Assembly: GCF_032854445.1 (NCBI RefSeq)
Contig: NC_088307.1
Location: 19,852,017 to 19,916,016, forward strand
Source of the DNA: Liolophura sinensis
Lineage: Eukaryota; Mollusca; Polyplacophora; Chitonida; Chitonidae
Length of the DNA stretch: 64,000 bases
Direction of reading: 5' to 3'
The notes under the pieces are model-generated. The model saw nothing but the letters and a program-made list of their open reading frames with translations. It made no database searches and had not been told where the DNA came from. Shown piece after piece: positions 59,001 through 64,000 of this stretch (its first letter is position 1; each line of letters starts with the position of its first letter). A program made the translations under genes and the position numbers.

Positions 59001-61468
59001 TTGGCACTCAGCACTGAGAGGCTAGGGTAAGGAGGCGTGACTGGTTGACATGGTTGGCACAGTGTCAGCATAATGTGATGGTGTGGGGTGTCATGTCTGG
59101 GGTCTTCGGCTTGATACTTTAGTGGCGAGAGCACTTTGGAGGGATGGACTAACCCTGCTGCAAGAAGACACAGTACATGTACACAAACTTAATGACCCAT
59201 CATTGCCATATGACTGAAAAATTGTTAGAGAGACTGTTAAATATGACATAAACATAGTCGGCCTCATAAAAAAAATATTCCTTATTTCCAAATTGCTTCT
59301 TGGTTTCAAGGCAAATATTTAGAAAAATATGTGTGAAAAAAAACAGAATGAATCTGCTATGTTGTAGTGTATAGGCATAAATTGCTATGCGTTTATGTTT
59401 CTCCTCAGCATTACCCATTCTGCGCATGTGGACTGATATTCACTGAAAACAGCTGTCTACCCTAAATGTACAGGGTATCTTTTATTTCCACATAACTCTG
59501 CCTACTACATCACTAATAGCAAAACAGTATCATAAGCTTTTCCTGATTGTTGAACTCTGGTAATGTAAGGAAAGTGTTTTGAGATTTGTTGGGAAGGAGG
59601 ATGATATTTTTCTGGAAAAGTGCAAGTTTCAGCACCAAAAATGAAATTTTATAATGTATATTTGCCTCCAAAATTTGCTCGTTATTCTGCATATTTTTTG
59701 GTTATTTACAGTATGTTTTTTTTTTGTCATTTTTTCACTGTTCCAGCCTGGGCTGAGAAGCGAGGGTTTATGACGGCCAAGGCAGCACGCCCTGACGTGT
59801 ACAGGGCTGCTAATAACATCCTGAGGATGACACTGGAAGGGGTGCTGTGTCTCTACTTCAGACCCCCGGGCTACACAGCCAAGAAAGGTGAGGAGTAGTG
59901 TAATATGTGGCTTGTGATCTTAAAAATCAGAAAAAATATGGCTCTTGATTTCCTTGAGAATCAAGCAAGTTGAGAGTTTGATTTATTTATTCATTTGTTT
60001 GATTGTTTGGGAGTTTGATTTATTTATTCATTTGTTTGATTGTTTGGGAGTTTGATTTATTTATCCATTTGTTTGAGTGTTGTGTAACACTGTACTCAAA
60101 TATTTGCTACTTACACAATGAATGGTGATTAGTTTTATGGGTGAAGGAAGCAGCAGTGCCCATTGCAAACCGCAGACCTTTGGTAAGTTATTGATGATCT
60201 GTCCCACATTTGACACACAGATATGCACACATGTGGTTACTAATGGTTAGTCAAACATTGTCGACCCTCTTATTATGTCGACCCTGAACCAAAAAATTCT
60301 CTGTCTAGGGCTGGATTTGAACCCACACTTTGTGTCCTGTACAGATTAAATTTATTTATTTATTTGATTGGTGTTTTACACTGTACTCAAGAATATTTCA
60401 CTTATACGACGACCGCCAGCATTATGTTGGGTGGAAACCGGGCACAGCCCGGGGGAAACCCACGACCATCCGCAGGCTGCTGACAGACCTTCCCACTTAC
60501 GGCCGGAGAGGAAGGCAGCATGAGCTGGACTTGAACTCACAGCGACCGCATTGGTGAGAGGCTCCTGGGTCATTAGGCTGCGCTAGCGCGCTAACCGACT
60601 GAGCCAAGGAGGCCCCTGTAGAGATTAAAAGACAACTGCTTCTGCCTTAACCCACTCCCAAAAGAGATCTTGACTGGTATAAATTAGTTTTACACTGCTG
60701 CAGTATAAGTGTAAAATGAGGGTGTGGCTTTAAACAGCAATTCCAGTAGTCTGTTTTACAGCAGAGAAGACCAGTTTATTTGAGTACAACACATAGCCTA
60801 ACAGTTCACTTAAGGTTTTTTCACCTGAAGTTTTGGCCTGTAAAAATATTCTTCCAGAAGCCTTGAAATGATAATTTGATTAATCAAAGTTCATTAAAAA
60901 CTCTTAACATGCAAGTGGCCCAATAAGGTGAATGACTCAGTGAGAATGAAGGAAAGAGTGTCGCTTAGGTGAAACTCCAGATGAAATAAAGTATGTGTAA
61001 TTCTTCTTTACTTGTGCAATTCTTCTTTACTTGTGCAACTCTTCTTTATTTGTGCAATTCTTCTTTACTTGTGCAAGTCTTCTTTACTTGTGCTATTCTG
61101 ATAGGGGCTATGCTGCGCTCTCAGGACAATTTGAATTTAAGGTATAAAATGACGTTTCTTGTTTACAGTCTCTCTCTGTGCTAATCTTTGCCATTGACAA
61201 ACAATACAATGTTGCAGATTACTGGCAGTCCAGTCCTGAGACAGACGCTTTGTCCAAACTACAGGAACACCATTACTGTCAGAGGAAGGTGGTGGAGACT
61301 TCAGACGACCAGCTGGCCAGCAGTGAGGACGAAGTTGAGGATAGCATGGAGGGGATGTCGCCGTGCGACAAGTCTAAGGCTTTTATATTCAAGGCACATA
61401 AAAGGGAGGGTCACAAGAGTGGGGGTATAGCCATGAGAAATGTTTTCGAATTGCTTAGCGATGATTGA
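44064..61468 (+). CDS. GNL1: GNL1 (HSR1) circularly permuted GTPase, complete, thirteen exons
   Basis: A YRG/YlqF-type GTPase; relatives act in nucleolar and ribosome assembly steps. Exons: 44064-44148, 46630-46759, 48320-48407, 52803-52931, 53853-53993, 54635-54866, 55790-55879, 56534-56692, 57243-57295, 57549-57674, 58758-58932, 59747-59887, 61218-61468. All phases agree and give 599 residues, close to the roughly 607 of human. The N-terminus is basic (MPRGKPFSTKQKKKQLQERR). The GTPase motifs are permuted: G4 NKID (216-219), then G1 GYPNVGKS (352-359), a G2-type TPGHTKHFQ (376-384) and G3 DCPG (396-399). The C-terminus is acidic with SSEDEVEDS and ends FELLSDD. It shares a 368-bp divergent promoter with ATAT1. 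Exon 7 is followed by three further copies of its own 3' end and donor. Introns 2 and 3 hold large minisatellites. Confidence 0.96.
44634..44904 (+). mobile_element. SINE-A, full length, with 9-bp target duplication
   Basis: AGAGAAAAG is repeated at 44625-44633 and 44905-44913. It is one of the least diverged copies, in GNL1 intron 1. Confidence 0.9.
45020..45145 (-). mobile_element. SINE-A fragment, minus strand
   Basis: Tail (reverse of TACAGCGTAAAATACC) and CCAGCATTATGGTGGGAGGA, ending within the body. Confidence 0.7.
46280..46470 (-). mobile_element. SINE-A, minus strand, decayed
   Basis: Tail, GGCCAGCATTATGGTGAGAG, CATCTGCAGGTTGCTGGAAG and the B-box side GAGCTGGACTTGAACTC. It lies 160 bp upstream of GNL1 exon 2. 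Confidence 0.72.
46845..47378. repeat. 16-20-bp minisatellite in GNL1 intron 2
   Basis: About 28 units made from GGTGGTCTGATGGTCTTT and GGTGTCTAATGGGCTTT variants, including longer-range repeated blocks. It starts about 85 bp after exon 2. Confidence 0.9.
47975..48119 (+). mobile_element. SINE-A, 5'-truncated
   Basis: GTCGTAAGTGGGAAGGTCTG through the AATA tail. It lacks the CCCGGGCTCTGCC segment and lies 200 bp upstream of GNL1 exon 3. A lone tail-like piece also ends the minisatellite at about 47385-47440. Confidence 0.75.
48848..52047. repeat. 44-bp satellite array, about 3.2 kb, in GNL1 intron 3
   Basis: About sixty units of 44 bp (TAATGATGGACTGCATTATG, then GCATGACGTCTTCTGCCCC and a short C-rich linker). 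Unit variants (GGCATG/GACATG/GGCAAG and CCCACTAG/CCCCCCTAG/CCCTTCTAG) form repeated blocks, indicating unequal exchange. A SINE-B sits at 49375-49740 and a palindrome at 49798-49851. Units are contiguous with no unique spacers, so this is not a CRISPR array. Confidence 0.93.
49375..49740 (+). mobile_element. SINE-B, full length, inserted in the 44-bp satellite
   Basis: The best complete SINE-B: head CCGGATAGCGCAGTTGGTAG, B-box-like GATCAATCCTTGATCGAGCC, body with TGACCCGTATCAGTATAATG, and the tail GACGTTAAACCCCAAGCACT plus CACT repeats. The perfect 11-bp target duplication TCTGCCCTCCT is at 49364-49374 and 49741-49751. Confidence 0.93.
52976..53297 (+). mobile_element. SINE-B, 5'-truncated, about 45 bp after GNL1 exon 4
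   Basis: It starts within the head (GGTAGATCCAGGGTCAATCC) and keeps the body and the GTACGACGTTAAACCC tail. No clean target duplication is visible. Confidence 0.82.
53478..53737 (+). mobile_element. SINE-A, near full length, diverged
   Basis: Head (GAGTGGTTTAGCATGCTATC), body and AATA tail are all present. It lies about 120 bp upstream of GNL1 exon 5. Confidence 0.8.
55832..56262 (+). repeat. Four-copy tandem duplication of the GNL1 exon 7 end and donor
   Basis: The period is about 103-110 bp. Copy 1 is the true exon end (to 55879). Copies 2-4 repeat the exon-like part at 55942-55987, 56052-56097 and 56155-56200, each 46 nt long and each followed by GGTGAGTAC-type donor sequence. Each extra copy still encodes a peptide like LLETCEKITQGR without a stop. 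Confidence 0.9.
56735..56945 (-). mobile_element. SINE-A, minus strand, tail missing
   Basis: Body (CCAACATTATGGTTGAAGGA), B box (GAACTTGAACTCACACCAGT) and head (CCAACCACTTGGCCACAGAG) are present. It begins about 45 bp after GNL1 exon 8. Confidence 0.75.
58110..58252 (+). mobile_element. SINE-A, 5'-truncated
   Basis: CAGCTGCGGGTGATCGTGGC, then GCCATAATGCTGGCAGCCAT, then the TTGAGTACGGTGTAAAACAC tail. Located in GNL1 intron 10. Confidence 0.75.
58692..58752. repeat. 21-bp tandem repeat just before GNL1 exon 11
   Basis: GTTGTCTCCCTTCATGA is repeated about 2.5 times and forms much of the pyrimidine-rich tract upstream of the acceptor at 58757. Confidence 0.75.
58985..59255 (+). mobile_element. 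SINE-B-like, decayed
   Basis: Matches the SINE-B body order (GACTGGTTGAC, CAGCATAATG, GGCGAGAGCACTTTGG) and the tail GACTGAAAAATTGTTAGAGA, with many changes. It lies about 50 bp after GNL1 exon 11. Confidence 0.5.
59973..60080. repeat. 38-bp tandem repeat, about 2.5 copies
   Basis: GAGTTTGATTTATTTATTCA then TTTGTTTGATTGTTTGG, probably an expanded tail of the adjacent minus-strand SINE-C. Confidence 0.75.
60050..60335 (-). mobile_element. SINE-C, minus strand
   Basis: AGTTTTATGGGTGAAGGAAG at about 60131 and the B-box side GGGCTGGATTTGAACCCACA at about 60308. A SINE-A is inserted at its head end. Confidence 0.7.
60351..60614 (-). mobile_element. SINE-A, full length, minus strand, 15-bp target duplication
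   Basis: CCTGTACAGATTAAA (60336-60350) and CCTGTAGAGATTAAA (60615-60629) flank it with one mismatch. The head, with CGCTAGCGCGCTAACCGACT in reverse, is intact. Confidence 0.9.
60990..61098. repeat. 20-bp tandem repeat in GNL1 intron 12
   Basis: About five to six units of TGTGCAATTCTTCTTTACTT, 120 bp upstream of the last exon. The short frame rich in LLVQFFFTC is an artefact of it. Confidence 0.88.
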
Positions 61469-64000
61469 AGGGTTTGCTGGAAATTGTTGGAAAGTAGTTT
61501 TGAAAGCATGATGAAAACAGTTAGTTCTTGAGTTTATACCTGTATACATGTATCTGAGAGGTCAGCACTGTGTCTCGTTTTTGGAGGGTAAAGAATGAAG
61601 CATTTTTTGAAATGTTTTCTACTGTTTTTGAATGTTTTTGATATCGTTTTTTGAATGTTTTGCATTTCATGTTATAATGTTCTGCATTTCGTTTTTGAAG
61701 GTTAAGGGCTGAAGCATTTTGGAAATTGATGCCCACGATTATTTGTGAATGATGTCCTGTGACTGTTGATAGGAAACCAGGGTAGGCATTTGGAAATGTT
61801 TAGTGACAAACAAGTGTGTTGACCACTAGTCTACTGCTACTTGGGTCAGTACTCTTAGAAGCATATTTACCTGGTGAATAAACTGGTCTTTTCTGTTGTA
61901 ATGCAAATTCCTGGAAAATCATGGGATTTTGTTCTCAATTTTCCAAGCCCAGAAAGTTGTGGACTTTCCTGTATATTCCTAACGTTTTGTCAGCCGTCAT
62001 AAAAAATGTCACTTGTTAAATTCAGTTAGACAATAACAACTTGACAGTAGTAAGTAGAAGTCAGTGGTGTCACTTATCTCACCTGAACTAGCCGTGGAGT
62101 CATAAAAGTTCTACACGAACATGAAGTTTCTCATCATTCCATTTAGTTTCCAAATTATACTGTGTTCAGGTGTGCTGGTATTTATAGACCACAGATTCCA
62201 AACTAGCAGAAGATTGTTAGGATGTCATTGTGGCAGTGAGTTTGCGGCTGGTGTTTTGACTGACAAATTTATGAAATTAAAGATGGACTTGGGTGATTTG
62301 GAATGGGGGCGGGGGTCTAAAACATCATGGAAATTAGCCATGAAGCATACTGTAAAAGCATGGAATTTTGCCAAGAATATGCTGGAAAATCGTGGAATTT
62401 ATCCATGAAGCATACTGTAAAAGCATGGAATTTTGCCAAGAAGATGCTGTAAAAGCATGGAATTTTGCCATGAAGTATACTGGAAAAATCTTGGAATTTA
62501 GCCATGAAATATCCAAGCCATTAATTATGGAGTTTAACATTGATTTGCTCTGTAAAATCATGGAACTTTACCCGTAAGTATACCCAGTGTTATAGAAAAT
62601 CTTGGAATTTAACCATAATAGGTTGTTCCATGCAGTTTTTGTATAGTATTACCAACCTACTTTCAGTTCTGTTCAGGCACACTGAATTAACCTAGTATCT
62701 AGCTATCAAATGAAACACATACATGTAAGGAGTTCAAATCCAGTTCCTGCTCTAATCCTTTGTATAAAGTTTGTCAGGTGCTTTTTAGTGATCTTGACTC
62801 ATATTTAATATAAAGTTATATTATCTTTAAACATGGCATAAAACATAAACATACCAAATATTCTGAAGTTGTTCTCTTGAGTTTTACAAATGACCGGAAG
62901 ATAGGGTGTTTTATTGGATTTATGGTAAAAGTAGTTATCTTTTGCCAGGGCAGAAAATAATGCATGTAAATGGTAACTGTCATCAAAATTTAAGAATTCA
63001 CAATTATTTTCTGCAGGTGAAGACTTTAGTCTCATAATTAAGCAAAACATTCATGCACAGGCTAAATTGGCAGTAACAGTTTGAAGCTAGAGGAATCGTG
63101 TAGTGTGAATGTACAAGATTTTATTGACATTCTCATATTCCAATAAGTCACAATAGTGTATCCATAAATACATCTTTAATATCTTGCAAGTGTAAAACTT
63201 TTCCGTCATAATTCATCATAGGCAATATTCATGTACTGATTTCCTGTGTAAACTGCAAGCTAAATTGGTAGTCACTTAGTAGTGGGAAGTTTAATAAGCT
63301 TTTCAGAATATGAAATTATCTTTTTTCCAATTGAGTTATGCCCCTTGGAACACAGTTACAGACCTAGGGTTCTGTATTTTAATGATTACATGTCTTTTGT
63401 GCATAATTGTCTGATTCAGCTAAAGGCCTATGTAATTAGGCTTTTTTGAGAAAAACAAGAAAGGGCATTTAAGTGCACAATTTTTATAATACTCAGATCA
63501 TTTTTCATTCGATAAAAAATTTGGTGCAATAAAATGGAAAGAACTCTGAAAGAATGACAGTATTATAGGTCTGGATTTGAAATGTACACCTTTAAAAAAA
63601 ACTGTTACTGTTGCTCAAGGTTTAGAAATTTTGAAATACCAATAAGTATTTTTTCAAATTATAATCAAAATTGAGTCATTTATATCTTCTGCCAATATGT
63701 GGAGAATGTACTTTTTTTATCTGATACATACAGATTTGTGAATAGATACAGCCTCTGAAATCAATCAGGTGACCTCTTTTTGAAGTTTTTGTGCTCTCAA
63801 AACAGTTACAGAATTTGTAAAAATAAAACTTATATTCCTGCTGCAAAGTGTATGTAGATGTAGTTACAGTTCATACAAATAGTGTAATTTTCTGAACCTG
63901 TTTTAATAAATAAGGAAGTGTTTCTTCTACATTTCACAGCTTCAGAAAAGGTTTTATTAAGGTATAAAATGTATATCTGTAGTGTATATTGAATTGAGAT
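61469..64000. other. GNL1 3' UTR and downstream DNA
   Basis: An AATAAA at 61877-61882, 409 nt after the stop, is a possible polyadenylation signal. A tandem repeat is at 62325-62620. From there to the window end I see AT-rich sequence and no coding-like exon. Confidence 0.4.
62325..62620. repeat. About 33-bp minisatellite downstream of GNL1
   Basis: About eight imperfect units of GTAAAAGCATGGAATTTTGC then CATGAAGTATACTG-type sequence. Open frames on both strands in this interval come from the repeat. Confidence 0.8.

Overview
This is animal nuclear DNA. It is AT-rich, the genes are split into short exons with GT-AG introns, and tRNA-headed SINEs with poly(AATA)-type tails, minisatellites and one complete Ty3-type LTR retrotransposon are scattered through it. 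The protein genes are all clearly metazoan. The SINE families and their tails (the TTGAGTACGRCGT motif) suggest a lophotrochozoan, most likely a mollusc. That assignment is an inference from repeat style, not proven.

Four single-copy genes are recognisable. (1) Positions 763-5562, plus strand: the last six coding exons of mitoguardin (MIGA), whose 5' part lies upstream of the window. (2) Positions 15264-21905, plus: a complete five-exon CACFD1 (Flower) gene of 172 residues. (3) Positions 32708-43695, minus: alpha-tubulin N-acetyltransferase (ATAT1/MEC-17), about eleven coding exons and 472 residues in my model. (4) Positions 44064-61468, plus: a complete thirteen-exon GNL1 gene, 599 residues, a circularly permuted GTPase. 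ATAT1 and GNL1 are head to head, with 368 bp between their start codons.

Between MIGA and CACFD1 lies an intact, young Ty3-type retrotransposon on the minus strand (9504-14391). It has a 5-bp target duplication, two differences between its LTRs, and a single gag-pol frame of 1396 codons. About 10 kb between CACFD1 and the 3' end of ATAT1 holds no gene I can support; it contains decayed SINEs and local duplications. Three SINE families (called A, B and C here) recur throughout, many with perfect target-site duplications and some nested.

The genes do not form an operon or pathway. Their products act at the mitochondrial outer membrane (MIGA), in vesicle or plasma membranes (CACFD1), on microtubules (ATAT1) and probably in nucleolar or ribosomal GTPase functions (GNL1). 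Their grouping is still notable. In human, GNL1 and ATAT1 are close neighbours in the MHC region (6p21.3), while CACFD1 and a MIGA gene (MIGA2) are on 9q34, the classical MHC paralogous region. The window may therefore preserve a piece of the pre-duplication linkage group.

The most interesting non-standard signals are: a four-copy tandem duplication of the 3' end and splice donor of GNL1 exon 7; a 95-bp repeat downstream of the CACFD1 stop whose hairpin stem shows compensatory changes between copies; a repeat array that runs into the ATAT1 stop codon; an array of STAT-like and CRE-like palindromes in the last MIGA intron; and a 3.2-kb 44-bp satellite with an internal perfect-spacing palindrome in GNL1 intron 3.
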